A stretch of DNA of 64,000 nt from Mytilus galloprovincialis (lineage: Eukaryota > Mollusca > Bivalvia > Mytilida > Mytilidae), in NCBI RefSeq assembly GCF_965363235.1, contig NC_134850.1, positions 37,320,602 to 37,384,601 of the forward strand, in the 5' to 3' direction. How positions within the stretch are numbered: position 1 is the first letter of the stretch; each line of letters begins with the position of its first letter. Positions 11,671-25,500 of this stretch are shown piece after piece. Position numbers and translations under genes: made by a program. The notes under the pieces are model-generated. The model searched no databases, was not told the DNA's origin, and saw only the letters and a program-made list of their open reading frames with translations.

Positions 11671-11708
11671 GTTAACCCATTAAAAACTGTTACATTTAAG
11701 CTGCAGTA

Positions 11709-14700
11709 ATGGCGAACGATAAATTAGTGCCTATCAGTTTGTTATTTTTTGTGAGATTTTCACCTCTTTCGGGAAACATAGAAACAATTGAAATATCAGA
11801 AAACTTAAACTTGAGAGACAAGTTCTCCGAATATAACAACTTAGGAAATATCGAGTCAAAAAGTTTAGTTCGATGTACCAACATATGCCTGCTCACTGCT
11901 AGCTGCAGGTCACTGTTTTACCAGAGAGAATTACATCAGTGTATATTACACAGTCTAGATATTGCAGAGTCGTCGGTAAATCTCGTCTCATCAACAGGTT
12001 GGAAATACTACAAAACGGTTGAAGGTAATTAAAGTATTTCATATATGAACTTAATAGTTTCATATAAATATATAAATTTTCTTACAAATGTATATATTTT
12101 AATCGTGCTCGTACTTTATTTGGCCTTTTTAACATTTTGTGATCCGAGCGTCACTGATGAGTCTTTTGTAGACGAAACGCGCGTCTGGCGTAAATATAAA
12201 ATTTCAATCCTGTATTTACTTGATTTATTTCACTTGACTCATCATCATAGACCAGTCCATGTATAGAAAGGTGTTTTGGGATAAGCTCATAAATGAAGTG
12301 TTCAGTTATGGTCATTGATCCTGTTGAAATATGTAAAAATACAAAAGTAAATAGTAAGACACGGCCGTTGATTTTCTTGTTTCTTTTCGGATGCAATATA
12401 TTCAAAATATTTAAGCTATAGCACTTACAAATGATATAAGTTTTAAAGTTTTAAACTACTCTGTTGTCCTATATCAAACGCTTAGTTCTTTTGTTCATCC
12501 GTTTGGTGACACTTATAGGTGATTAGAATTCAATAATAATTATAACGACATCATTCTTATCACACACATCGTCAAATAGACTGTCCTTATGCAAAATAAA
12601 ACCTATGCTCCGTCCAATCAGTTGAAATAACATTGATAATATATATGATGACTTTATCTGATATACTAACAAATGATAACTAGAAGAGTTCGAATTTTTA
12701 ATTCCAACTCAGATGGAGGGATCGTAGGAAAACTTAACTATTTAATAAAATGACGATACAGGGTTACGTCGACATGAGCCTAATAATTCGGACACCAATT
12801 CAGAAAAATCTCGACAAGTGATTTTAAATGAATAATCTTACTCCAAACGTCTGATTTCACAGTTCTCAATTCTTAAAGTCTGTTCAGTGGTATATACCAT
12901 TATATAATGCTTACACGTTTTTGTCTTCTTTTTCCTATTTTCTGTCAAACGGTTTCTTGAACATGGATACCTAGGGACGTAGGAATTGTAGTCCGATAAG
13001 TCAAAAAGATATACATAACTGGTAATGTAAAATAATATATATATTAAATCTGAATATGATTGGAAGGAGGACAACAACAGAATTAGCATCAACAGTGAAC
13101 GACACTTCTTAAAGAACTTTATTAGCAAGTGATTCAAACTTATGCCAAGATCCGTATTTTGACATAATAATGATTTACTTTTATAAATTTTGACTTGAAT
13201 GGAGAGTTGTCTCACTGGCTCACATACCACATCTTCTCATATCTATGATGCAATCGTTTAATAAAACCCATTTTTTAAACCACAGTTTTAACGTAGATAA
13301 ATAAATACATGCTTAAATTGGAAAAAAGCTATATTTGTTGTTAAAAATGTATGTAACGATTGGTATTTAGGCAGATATTCACAACTTTAATGGAATAAAA
13401 CAGCTTGCAACAGCAATTGAACTATCAAGATAAAACATTTTGCATTTAAGAATTCGATATAGTAATTGTTTAGTTATTTTTTCTTCTGCCAAACGTTTCA
13501 CAATTATTATTTATTTACAGAAAGTCCAAGTACTACTCAAAGTACCAGTCCTGCAGACAAATGCACTAGCACAGCTGGCTTCATTTACAATGCAGGTGAA
13601 AATATGTGCTACTTCATTGGTTCCCCGATAGCTGTTGATTTTGACGTCATAGAAACGTTGTGTTCAAATATGAACAGTGAGCTCATTAGGATAGATTCAG
13701 CACAAAAGCAAGCATTTGTAGAACAAATACTTGGTAAGCTTTTTACTTGTAAGAGTTCAGGTTAAAATTCAGCTACATTTTCAAAATATCTTTAATTCAA
13801 TTTTATAAAGTTTGTTATAAATCATTTCAGTTCCCAAGTACTGATTACTGAACATATGATACCCTAGGGTCTGATAGTCAACTAGCGGAGGTTACGACTC
13901 AGTGTTTAAAAAAATAATAACAACACGTTGTAAATAACATGCGTTCGAAGTGTTCTCTTTATTTACCTTCATCAGGAACGAGCAAAGCTAAATATTTGAA
14001 AGCTAAGGAAGGATAAGGAGAGAAAATGAAAAGGAGGTAAAAACCAAAAAGAGCCATAAAAATAGTCAAATCCATCCGAGGTGAACTAATGTTCTAACAA
14101 CTTTCGAAATGATAAGTAAAAAACGTGTTATTTTAGAATTAGAATCAACGGAAAATTTTTATATTCACGTATAATACCCTGTAGCTGTTTACTTTCTTAT
14201 CCTTCGGTCTTTGAAGGATTTTTGTCTTATCGTCAGTCATATCATACGTAACATATCTCCTTATTTTTATTTTCTTCATTTAAAATTAGTTTGAGGAGAT
14301 ACCGTATGATTGCCAAGAAAACGGTTATTCACACAGGCCAAATGGACGATTTGTGAGTATTTACAGGTCGCTGAAATGGCTTCAATAATAATATAACCCG
14401 GTACCGTATAGTAAGCTTTAAATGCCACAGGAGTGGAAGAATGAAAAAGAAACAACTTTATACTACATCATTAACGAAAACACAATTATGTCAAGTATCA
14501 ATCAAAGAAAACCACCGAATAACATGATCTCAAATCGGACAATTGTTTTTTATTCGTTTAATGTGTTTAAGCTTTTGATTTTGCCGTTTGTATATGCACT
14601 TTCCTTAAAGAGTTTTCCTCAGAGTTCGATATTATTGTCATTTTACCGTTTACCTCTATAAACTAAACCCATTATATATGTACTGATTGATATTTAGTTT

Positions 14701-16373
14701 AAATACACCATAAATTCATTATCCGTAATTGGCTTAACAGTAACTACGTTATTAATCTTTTTGTTAGTTGTTTGTTAAACTCTGTGTTGATCTGACAATT
14801 TAATAGAGATAAGAAGATGTGGTATGACAAGCCTGTTTCAACTGATATTTATTGTGTTTTCTAATGTTTCAATCATAACGCCGTTGAAGATAAGAGGAGC
14901 GTTGATCACTTGAAAATATATTCAACATCGCCTTACTCTGTGTGAAACTGTCCAAATCAGGAGCATGTAATTCAGTGGTTTTGTTTGTGGCTGGCTTTTA
15001 TATTTGCTTTTGTTTATAAGTTTGCCATGTCAGTCTTGTATCTCTTACTTTATATCATTGACTTTTTCATTGTTAAAGGCCATATGGTGACCTATAAATG
15101 CTTACATCTATGTCATTTGGTATCTGATTGACAGTTGTTTCATTGGCAATCCGCATCATCTTATTAAGTTTGTAAAAGCACTCAACTCTCCATTAGGGTT
15201 AGCGCTATAGAACCAGGTTTAATCCACCATTTTCTACATTTAAAAATGCCTGTACCAAGTCAGGAATATGACTGTTCTTGTCCATTCGTTTTTGATACGT
15301 TTTGTTATTTGATTTTGCCATGTTATTATGGACTTTCCGAATTGATTTTCCTCTAAGTTCAGTATGTTTGAGATTTTACTTTTTTTCCCCAGTGATGTAA
15401 CAACACAACGTATGAAAAAACTGTAAAAAAACACAGGTCAGACCAAAGTTTGGTAGAACTTAACAAAAGATATGAATATTGAGTTAATCTTTTCATTATT
15501 TAGATGATAACAAAAACAGAAACTCATTATTCTTTTCGCATAATGAGTTTGAATTCTCCACTTGACATCTAACGCCTCTTTAAAAAAAACAATAATCCAA
15601 TTTCTAAATAGTTTCTGTTAAGTTGTATAATAATAAATAGATGATTATGGAAACAATAAGAATGATTACGAAAAGTCCGACCCTCATAAAAAAAGAAAAT
15701 AAAGTAATAAGTTTCCAATACAATAAAAGAGAGGCGAATGGACTCAATAGTCGGAAGAGAGAGCCATGACAAAAAACTATAAACGACGAAAAGAGACATA
15801 ATAACATACAAAACACAGCATAGAAAAATGATATCTGAGCAACAAAAATACTACCAAAAACAGTTGTGATATCAGATTTTCCAAAAGGGTAATCAGATAA
15901 TGCTAAAAAATCATGATAATTGACACCTGTCGTGTTGCCCATGTATGTAGAGACCAGATGACTTGTCTTATTCTTAAGGTCACATTCATAGATATAAACT
16001 TTGATATTCTTTAAATATCTTAAAACATAATTTTCATACGGATCCAAAAACTATCTAAAATTATACACCCGGTGCTAGTATTTATTTAATGAGTTTATTA
16101 TCTTTTCCCAGACAAATCTTTTAACTTCACTAAAATGCGTTTTGTTCTATAGCTGCAGACGCAGGCGGCTGGGTGTGTATTCAGGGAGACAGGGATGATG
16201 GTAGCTACAAATTTGACGATGGCTCAGACATGACATACTTTAACTGGAACATGGGACAGCCTGACAACTTTATTTGGCACCATATAGTAATGGTGAAACA
16301 ATTCAATTATCTATGGCATGATATGGCAGATGAAAAACTAGACCGTCAGTGCACATACATATGTGAAAAATAA
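11709..16373 (+). CDS. Lectin A: secreted PAN/apple-like plus C-type lectin domain protein, three exons
   Basis: Exons are 11709-12024, 13521-13733 and 16153-16373, giving 249 aa. Splice sites are g|gtaatt, ttacag|a, g|gtaagc and tatag|c, and both introns are phase 1. Residues 1-22 look like a signal peptide. About 25-104 form a cysteine module (C56, C60, C66, C78, ending G-W-K-Y-Y) of PAN/apple type. A Ser/Thr-rich linker spans 107-117. The CTLD covers 120-249 with C120, C135, C153, C185, C243 and C247. The sugar-site motif is Q212-P-D214 inside N-W-N-M-G-Q-P-D-N, followed by W231-H-D233. In this family QPD usually points to galactose-type ligands and Ca2+ binding (family knowledge). It is probably secreted and immune-related (inference). 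An adjacent paralogue is at 22507. Confidence 0.88.
12105..12245 (-). repeat. R1 repeat in lectin A intron 1
   Basis: Reverse R1 ('gagcgtcactgatgagtctt', 'gacgaaacgcgcgtctgg') sits about 80 bases after exon 1. It makes short spurious frames on both strands. Confidence 0.8.
14525..14640 (+). repeat. R2 repeat in lectin A intron 2
   Basis: A diverged copy with 'cgtttaatgtgtttaagctt' and 'ttttcctcagagttcgat'. Confidence 0.5.
15215..15385 (+). repeat. R2 repeat in lectin A intron 2
   Basis: Runs from 'accaggtttaatccaccatt' through 'accaagtcaggaatatgact' to 'gagattttacttttt'. It is a nearly complete R2 unit and defines the family's start as 'aaccaggtttaatccacc'. Confidence 0.75.
15604..15940 (-). 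other. Hydrophobic open frame antisense to lectin A intron 2
   Basis: An open frame of about 147 codons extends to 16047, but its start there is TTG. The first in-frame Met leaves about 112 aa with two or three membrane-like stretches. A possible acceptor (ttttag) lies upstream on this strand. I recognise no family, and AT-rich antisense DNA often gives hydrophobic frames. It is listed only because it is long for an intron and has no repeat in it. Confidence 0.2.
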
Positions 16374-16582
16374 AACAAAAGAGAGCAACAACCATAATTG
16401 AACAACTTCTCGTCAGAGGTTTCTGATTGTTTGCAAAATAACTGGATAGATTTCATGTGGCCATATATTTACTGAATTTGCTGAGTTATTAACATAGTTA
16501 CTATATAGAAAAAATAATTAAATATTATATGAAAATATTTTTAAAATGCATTTAAGGATTGATTTATACACGTTGGTAAGAT

Positions 16583-16588
16583 AATAAA
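16583..16588 (+). terminator. Candidate polyadenylation signal of lectin A
   Basis: AATAAA lies about 210 bases after the lectin A stop and is shared with the duplicate at 224-229. Confidence 0.4.
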
Positions 16589-16964
16589 CTTCAATTTAAC
16601 AATAATTTAACAACTATTTTTAAATATGTTAGATAGATTTTGGATAGGTATACATATCTAGACTGAAAATATTTAAAGAAGATTGAAGTTATAGTAGATT
16701 GCAACCAGAGAATATATATATTTTTTTTAATTACTGGAGTTGCCGATATTATGCTTAAATGGTATAGATACAGGACTCATCGATGATCAGAGTTAAACTA
16801 TACGTTTAACCCACAGAGACCCCTATGTAGAATATATATGATACCATTAATAATGTGTTTATTGTTTTCTATTCTGTTTAAAACATTTTGAATGTATAAC
16901 ATTTGCAATGTAATAATATAAATACACTCACCATATATATCATGATTATAATCTTATACACCAG

Positions 16965-17123
16965 ACAAATACATGCTAGCGATATCTGTTGAGCTGTACA
17001 TGTATATGTATAATAAGACATCAAATTGCAGGATAAAAACGAAAAGTAATATATATTCTGCAATTGTATGTCTTATCATATATATATATATACATCCCAA
17101 CATATATCGCTAGCATCTATTTA
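16965..17123. repeat. Long foldback, copy 2
   Basis: Same foldback as 1180-1333. Here the arms differ at several places and a TA run lies in the right arm, so pairing is less perfect. Confidence 0.7.
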
Positions 17124-17819
17124 TATACTATATAGATATCGATTTAAGCTCCGCCCACTTCAGGACTACGTTTGTCAGCTGCTGTTGACGAGTGTTGTAT
17201 GAACCTTCGTGACCTCAGAATGTGTATTGCAGTCGCATTCCAATGACTTGACCTTATGTTAACTTAAGATTAATTTACGTTCTGCTTTTTAAAGCCAATT
17301 TTCGGCAAACAGTCAAACATGAACATGAACTCCATTTTCTTCGGTGCCGATTGTGTCCATGTAATCAACCATGCAACAATGTCATTGAATGTCACTTTCG
17401 GTTCAAAATTATGAAGCGTAGGACAAATCATACAATTTTGTATTAAATGGAGCAGTGTTTTGTTATTTGTTTTTATTGTTTGAATTAGTTGTTGTTATAA
17501 TATATAATGATTATCTTTGAGCGATGTATTATTGTTGCCCATGCGAGATTCTTTTCTGCAGTCTGATTGTGTGATTTTTAAAATTTCTACGCGGGCCTCA
17601 AAAGATTTGAAATAAAAAATAAATTCAATAAATGTGAGTTGTTGTTTTATCTTTAAAGCAAAACGATGTAAAACATTAATTGCAGGATAAAGACAATAAA
17701 TGTCTTTAAATATCAGCTGTATTTTTACAAAGCTGGAAACAGGAGTAATAGCTCTCTGAAGCTCGCATTACAACTGTCTCTTATCCTCGTACACATACAG
17801 CTGCTATTTAAGACACTAA

Positions 17820-18150
17820 ACAGTAAACTCGTCAGTGACGCTTAAATACAAAAATAGAAAGAGCCAAATAAAGCATGAAGTTGAAGTACGATTCGGACTA
17901 ACTTTCTAAACGTTTCGCCAAATACAGGTAAGGTAATCGCTTCATGGGGTAGTGATTTTCATAATTTTCAAGCTTTGCCTACATATTATTGATAGTTGTG
18001 ACCATATCAATGATGATTATGTCAACACAGTGCAGACTACTGGGCTGTCAATACCCTCAGCAGTGGCAAACACCCAGTGGTTTTAATAAATTCATCATAT
18101 ATACTAAGATGAAATGATAAAAGCGCGGTTCCTCTACAAAAGACTCATAG
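17820..18150 (+). repeat. R1 repeat, diverged long copy
   Basis: 'ctcgtcagtgacgctta' and 'gccaaatacaggtaaggtaa', then the distal 'actactgggctgtcaatacc' tail and a second R1-like head near 18085-18150. Confidence 0.6.
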
Positions 18151-19029
18151 TTTATATACATCTGCATTCTTCTAAAAACAAATGGCTAATCCTACTAGAT
18201 AAAATGGTACTTTTAAGATGGTAATCTCCAACATGATGGCAGATATTTCTCTGTTGCAAACTTATCTAATTGTAATTCGTTAAATCCTGGAGTGAAACTT
18301 GCAATAATATCTGAGATATATTTCAAGGGATCCGGTAGACGTTTTAAAATTTCATTCACAAGAAATGAATTATATGTCACATTCATTCAGGGACTAAGTA
18401 ACTTTATAATGTATTTTGTTTACTAGGTTCGTACATAAATAAAACAAGAATATAAACGTTAACAAAACGACGTATGTATTTATCTTTCAGATCGTACAAG
18501 GTGTAGAATAGTATAATGGTTTGCTGTTGTCTTTTCGTCTTATATATTGATGTGAATAATTTGCTTATGCGTTCATATTTTATTTCATGTCAAGCAATGT
18601 ATGTGTATAACTTATAAGAATTTGTTGATGAATATGAATATATTGGACATGTTGTTTGTGATGATTTGAAGAATGATTGTTTCGTTAATAGCCAACATCA
18701 AAGTAAATGTAGGAAAGTGGATATACTGAGGCGAAAATCAATCATTCATATTTCATTGTATGAATGTCTATTGTGTATCTTTTAAAAACATTTTTTTTTT
18801 TACATATATTGCCGTTTCTTAAATCGTGTATAATGATATTTTTAAAATAATAATGGAATATCAATATAGATGTAGTGCAAGTATTCTGTTCGTTTTAAAT
18901 GAGGTTATGTCCTTCAGAAAAGTTATGTGAAAGTCAATGTTTAGATTGTCAAATCGCTTGAAATTATGCGAAAAAAAATTTGAGTCTGAAATAGACGATT
19001 GTTTTTTCATTTTTTTTTATATAAATAAG

Positions 19030-19220
19030 GCCGTTAGTTTTCTCGTTTGAATTGTTTTACATTGTCTTATCGGGACCTTTTATAACTGACTATGCGGTAT
19101 GGGCTTTGCTCATTGTTGTAGGCTGTACAGTGAACTATAGTTGTTAACGTCTGTGTCATGTTGGTCTCTTGTGGACAGTTGTCTCATTGGCAATCATACC
19201 ACATCTTCTTTTTTAAATGT
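19030..19220 (+). repeat. R3 repeat, near full length
   Basis: Runs from 'ccgttagttttctcgtttga' to 'gttgtctcattggcaatcat' and 'accacatcttctttttt'. It is the clearest R3 copy in the window. Confidence 0.75.
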
Positions 19221-20444
19221 TATGCTTTGCAGATAAACTGTTTATTATGATGTTTATAAATCTTTCACAACACTATGTTTTAACTATTACAGTCATAAAT
19301 GCCAGATGTGACACAACCTTACTGCCTCTACCATAAACTGATACTCATTGGTTGTCGTTACATTTTCTCCTTAAATTCTGTATTAATAACTTTAATCTAA
19401 TGCGACTGATTGTAGCATGTCGGAAAGTGGCTTATTCCCGATATTTGATGGTTCCATGTTGCGTTTTTGTGTGTTCCATATATGTAATGTTGTTGTCTGA
19501 TGGAAAAAAAACATATGCTTGCTTATCAATACATAACACAAATTAAGATCGCAAACATGAAACAAAAGCAAACGAACAACACCTTTTTTGCTATATTTCA
19601 TATCAAAGTTACTCTGAATACTTCAATATAAAGTATAGCATCACCGCAAATTCAATATAACACATACCGCTGGATTGAGCGAAGAGTTTGCTTGAAGTCA
19701 GTAATTCTACAGATACATGTTGAAGAAAACACATGCAGGGTAAACAAATTAAAAAAAAGTAGATATTAGGACAAGATTATTTCCGATTATTGTCATTGTA
19801 TTTTAACAATCTCACTGTGAAATACAGACCAAATACAATCATTTACACAACACCGGAAAATCTCATGATTTATGTAAGATACCTTGGGAGGAAGTTAAAC
19901 ATGCATAGGATAATTATTCGGGGAAGTGCATACCAATTTTTCATATAAAAAAGTAAAATGAGTGAGAGTATAGAGTAACATCCAGAAAAGACGTCCCTTT
20001 AAAAATAAAATTACAAAAATACCGAACTGAAAGACCATAATCAAAGGGCAACAGCGAAAGCTCAAACACATCAAACGAATAGATAACAACTGTCCCATTC
20101 CGCACTAAGAATGAATACGAAATAACTGTCACCGGGGAAACAAGGGTGACTTGTCGGGTGTGTAACAAGAGCCTGACTGAATGGCCTCTTGTTACTGAAA
20201 CTGTGTGATGCACCTGATCACACAACGAATGATTGCTGTGAATAGCAATGAGAACTCTGACACTGAAACTCTGATGAAACTAACTACTAAGACTCTGGAA
20301 CTAGCGATGAATAAACCAATAATTCAGCACGGAATACTAATGCTTTTATTACAGATGGACTGTGTTCAGTGTAAAGTCCTGAGTCCAAATCTTGCTTATA
20401 GAAATTATAAACAAGTATTTAGAACATACTCACCCCTTCTCTTC

Positions 20445-20534
20445 CAATGAAAAGTCAGTTTTTTCCCCTCTAATTTTTATAGTACATGGTTTTCCATGCA
20501 CTATGAAATGCTATACATGAATGACTTTTCATTG
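20445..20534. repeat. Small foldback element
   Basis: 13-bp ends 'caatgaaaagtca' and 'tgacttttcattg' enclose an inner 'catggttttccatg' palindrome. About 90 bp in all. Confidence 0.5.
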
Positions 20535-21224
20535 TCAGTTAATTATGAAATTGAACTCTCAATAACTGCACTAACGAAGTGTTTAATCTCCTGAGGCATT
20601 TTCCATGGGAAAAGAGCCTACTGATTTAAGATGAAAGAGCAAAGATTGAAACAAAACATTTTGAAATTTGTAAATTTTCATGCATTTTCTAACGGTACAT
20701 ATATATAGAATAAACAAAAATAATTTGGTTAAGGATGTAGGCAAAATAATACTTATTTAATTTATATACCTGACATTTGAGGGATTTTTTTTTCTTTCAA
20801 GAAAAAAATGCCAGACTGCTGATATATAATTGAGGCAAAGATTTTTTTCTCGGAAAAACACAAATACATGTAAATTTTTCAATGAAAAGTAAGCACTGTT
20901 GAATGGTGTGAATTTAAATATTTAAACAGAGAGTTTTATATTTATAAAAAAAGTCAAATTTCAAAAAGGGGATTTAAATAACATTGTGTTGCTTTTTAAA
21001 ATATTATTAGTATTAAACTTTACCTTAAGGAGAAGAAAAACAATTTATCCATTCGGTCCTCACAAACTATGACCGAGCTTTTTCATTTCAGCCATTGAAA
21101 TGATGATTACCTATGTTTTACATTTAGTTCATTATTAAAAGTGAACTCTTATTTAGATTTGAATATTACAATGGGAAAGGATAATTTTGTAAGGTCACTC
21201 GAAATTGTGAATATGTTCTAAATT

Positions 21225-21321
21225 GGTCAGACAATACTTGGTCAGGTTTTATGAAGATTTAAGCCCTCGGCTTCGCCTTGGGCTTAAATCTCCATAAAAC
21301 ATGACCAAGTATTGTCTAACC
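21225..21321. repeat. Foldback element with GC core
   Basis: Arms of about 42 bp starting 'ggtcagacaatacttggtca' pair around a 'tcggcttcgcctt' loop. No coding content. Confidence 0.75.
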
Positions 21322-22506
21322 TATAATTATACACAATTGAATTAACAAGTATAGACATAACAAATAACAGTTAATTTGAGTAATATTGTTCACTGACAAA
21401 GATTAAACTATTTTTAGAACTTGAAGAATAAATATTAAATGATAATCTGATTAAGACAATTAAGAACATACGTTATGAATAAGGTAAAATGTAACTAATT
21501 AGCTAACAGATTGAAACATGTCACTCAATGTCCAAACTAAGAATTAAATTGCATATCAAAGCATGTTGATTTTAAGTCCTGGATATGAAATGTAAATAGA
21601 AACGAAATTATAAAATAAAATGAATTATAAAACACAGAGAATTAAAGTCTTAAATATCAAAATTGAGAATTTTAAATTAAAGTCCAAAATAATAAACGAA
21701 GCTGCTTTTTGCACTGTCACATAACTGTGAAATGATAAGAGAATTCATCCCCAAAACGGGAAAACCTTCTGTCTTTCATCGACCTCTGGTTATTGATTGA
21801 CACCATGTTTGAAGACACACGTGATAGTCGTTTGATTTTTTCGAATTCTAGTCATAAACAACTCTTTGCAATGTTTAGAATTAAATCAATTATACAATAT
21901 TTTAATGTGTCATAACAAAGTAATGGCATATGACTTGTCAATAAAGATCCGCTTATAGATAAACACTGATCTATGCAGAATTGTGTTAAGATTGCATAAA
22001 TTAATTTATAATTAACATTTGATATTCATTTTTGAACTTTGATAAATCAAGTTTTCGATCGTTTGAAATGTGGGCCGATTGATGTAAAAGTGATTCAAAA
22101 CTATTTGTGTAATAAACATTTTTACTGATGAAAGATTTTTATTCAAATTTGAAAGAATTTTTATTAAGTTCCTAATAAAACTATGTATTTATTTGTTCAT
22201 TTTCCGTTCAATAATTCTTTGAAACTGCTAAAAGTTTGAAGTTGTTTTATTACTAAACATCAAGACCTTTTTTAATTTTATTGTTTTAACCATTAAAATG
22301 GTTATAGCATCTGTCATTTTCTCATTCTCCATCAAGTTACCAAGACACACAATATCTGAATTGTATTTAGATTGTTGTTTTTTTTACCCGAAACGAAATA
22401 TTTTTCTAAAAACTAGCACCACTGTACATTTACTTAAATATAAGTAATTTAAGAAAGTTAAACGTAATTATAACTGTATGTTCTGTGTAATTTGACAAAA
22501 AAGGAT

Positions 22507-25500
22507 ATGGGTATTTTGGAAAAGTTTGGAGTTCACATTGTATTACACAGTTACATATTGTATCTCAGATACCGATGTCTGTCCGGAAACATCAAAACCA
22601 TTGATATGACTGTAAATTACAATTTGATTGGCCAGCTGTCCCTTTACCTGAATCTTGGGCAGTTTAACCAGACGAAATCATTGATCCGATGCACAAGTAG
22701 ATGTTTGTTGCGTACGGATTGTAGATCATTGTTTTACCAGAACCAGACAAAACAATGCATTCTTCATAGTCTAAATATTTTTGAGTTGTCGGTTCAAGGT
22801 ATAGAAGTCGATCTTGTGACGTCAGCTGGTTGGGAATATTACGAAAGAGAAGAAGGTACGTACTTTTTCTGTTTATTGTCATCTTTCTATTCTTAATGTC
22901 ACCCGTTTTACTTACATTATGTTATTTATATACCCTTTGGTATATTCTCCTCATTTTATACCATTTGAAGTCGCATAATAGTCAGAATATCAAGCATATG
23001 GTCATTTTTTGTTTATAAAAATACTGATAGCAAAATCATGAATTATTCGAAATCGAAATACTAATGATGTTCTTATCCCAGACATATATTTCATTAGCCG
23101 TATTTGCAACAACTTTTTGGAATTTTGGGTCCTCAATGCTCTTCAACCTTATACTTGTTTTGCCTTCTTACTTTTTTTATCTGAGCGTCACTGATTAGTC
23201 TTATGTAGACGAAACACACGTCTGGTGTATCACATTATAAGCCTCGTAACTTTGATAACTAGTTAGGCCAAATAAAAATATATGTGTGGTTCCAGTTATC
23301 ATACCTACCCTACTTTTTAGTCTAAATAAAAAAATAAAATCCCTACCAATTTACCCTAACTTTGTTTTTAGGTGCAACTGGGACCAGACATTCTATTTTA
23401 TTTGACCTATGAAATGCAAGGGAAACATTTCATTTGAAAAAAGCGTATTAAATAAATACCAAGATTTAGTTCAATATCTTAAATAATTAAATAAGTAAAT
23501 AATAAAAGAACTTAACTCCAAATAAAATCACAACGGAAAGTCTCCAACTAAATGGCAAAATCAAAAGCTCACAACATCAAACGAATATAGAATATCTGCC
23601 ATATTCCTGACTTGAAGAAGCTCACAATGGAAGAAATTATTTTGGATAATTTTAAAGGAATTTATTCATTATTCTGGGTACTTATTAAAAAGATGATGAG
23701 GTATGATTGTCAATGAAACAACTCCCCACAAGAGACCAAAAGACACAGAAATTAACAAGTACAGGTCAACGTACGGCCTTCAACAATGAGTAAATCCCAT
23801 ACCACATAGTCAGCCATAAAAGGCCTCGAAATAAACTCTACATTTTTTTTTACAATTTTTTTATGAGGGATATTTCACGAACAATGAAACCTAGTCAAAC
23901 CATTGAACAGCAGATGAAGCACTAATATAAATTATTTCTAATAGTTAATGTGAATCATGTTTTGTTAACAGTGTGCCAATTATGTCTTATACAATTATAA
24001 ATGTTTTGACTTAACCCTAATACAGACTCTGAATTTTACATTTAGATGATATTAGTTCACTGGTAAAATGCATTTCCAATCCTGGATTTCTATACAGTCC
24101 AAATGGTGATATGTGTTATTTCATTGGTTCGCCTGAGATTGTGGATTTTAACTACATTAAAAAACTGTGTGTAGATATGGGTAGTGATCTTATTAGAATA
24201 GATTCAGCAACCAAGCAAATAAGTGTTCAGCAAATACTTGGTAAGCTAAATATACTTGAAATAAATGAGCAGATTTTTTGTTGTCATCTTTGGTCCGAAG
24301 GTTCTGAAAATGTTTCCATAGAGTTGATTGATGTTTGTGTTGTGTTGCTTTTTCTCTTTTGCATGGTCCGTTTTAGCCTTGATAACTGTTTTCTTTTTCT
24401 TCTGTCAGTTTTCATTCATCTTTTTAAGAGCTTTACAAAGCTATTTTTCGATACAAAAAAATCTTTTAGTTGAATTATGTTTCTTCTATGTTAGATCTCC
24501 ATCTTCGCTTTGCGGGTTGTACATGCAAAACAGAAGATAACTTCTATGTATCAATGCAAGCAGCCTGGTTCCTTTTTGAGTTCATGCGGCTCCTTCAATT
24601 TTGTTCTAAAACCTTTAGTTGTCTTTATAACCGATTTATGAGATTAAAACAAAAGTAGACTGCCGTTGCCTATATTTCCATCTTTTTATTCAGCTCTGTC
24701 TAATATTTTGTAAATAAATGAAAGTCGTATCATCAAGGGTTCAAAAGTTACATTCAAAATGAATACCGTAATTCATTGCAATATCCATTTCAAGCTATGA
24801 ATTATTTTCGACAATTTTCACCACTTCGTATGTGACGTCATTTTTATGAGTATTTGCGTTGAGGCCTGGACTAAGTCGGGTGTGTCTATTTTCTGTATTT
24901 TTTGGTCTTTGTATTATGTATTCGGGTTTTGTTTTCTGTGATTAGTTAAGACTTCAGTTTTATCATGTATATCTTTTATATTCATTTGATAAAATTTACT
25001 GTTTGCAGTAGCATAAATTGTACTAAATAATAAGAATGTTCTTATCACAAGCAGAAAACCCTTGACGTATTTGGCACAACCTTTTTCAACTTTTGATCCT
25101 CAGTGCTGTACAATTTTGTACTTTTTTTGACTATCGAACTTTTATATCTGGGCGTCACTGAGAAGTCTTGTGTGGACGAGGCGCGTTTTTGGCGTATTGA
25201 ATTTTAAACCTGATGCCTTTTGTTCATGTGTTTCTTTGCCTAATACGTTCTCCTATTTATTTGTATTGTAGTCCTGTAATATTATGTTGTCATTTTAATG
25301 TTATATTAATTGCATGCCACAAAACCAGGTTCAACCCACCATTTTTTCCTTTAAAAATGTCCTGTACCAAGCCAGGAAAATGGCCATTGTTATATGATAG
25401 TTCGTTTCTGTGTGTGTAACATTTTTATGTTGTGTTTCCGTTGTGTCGTTTGTTTTCTCTTATATTTTAGTGTGAATTCACATTACTATAAGATGTGTCA

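Larger units (their letters stand above)
16374..17315 (+). repeat. Duplicated lectin 3' flank, copy 2 (partner 17-1523)
   Basis: This is the uninterrupted version of the duplicated flank. It carries the empty sites for the insertions at 470-653 and 780-1164. It probably includes the lectin A 3'UTR. Confidence 0.85.
17316..22506. other. Intergenic region between lectins A and B
   Basis: No exon recognised over 5.2 kb. It holds R1 (17820-18150, +), R3 (19030-19220, +), R2 (20010-20100, -) and two foldbacks listed separately. The part from 21330 to 22490 is AT-rich and empty, and probably holds the lectin B promoter. Confidence 0.5.

Noticed and set aside
12838-13230. 130-codon minus-strand frame in lectin A intron 1
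   Set aside because: Its beginning is an R3 fragment and the rest has no domain. Likely chance.
22492-22506. TTG at 22492 as the lectin B start
   Set aside because: Same reason. The first ATG at 22507 keeps the hydrophobic leader.
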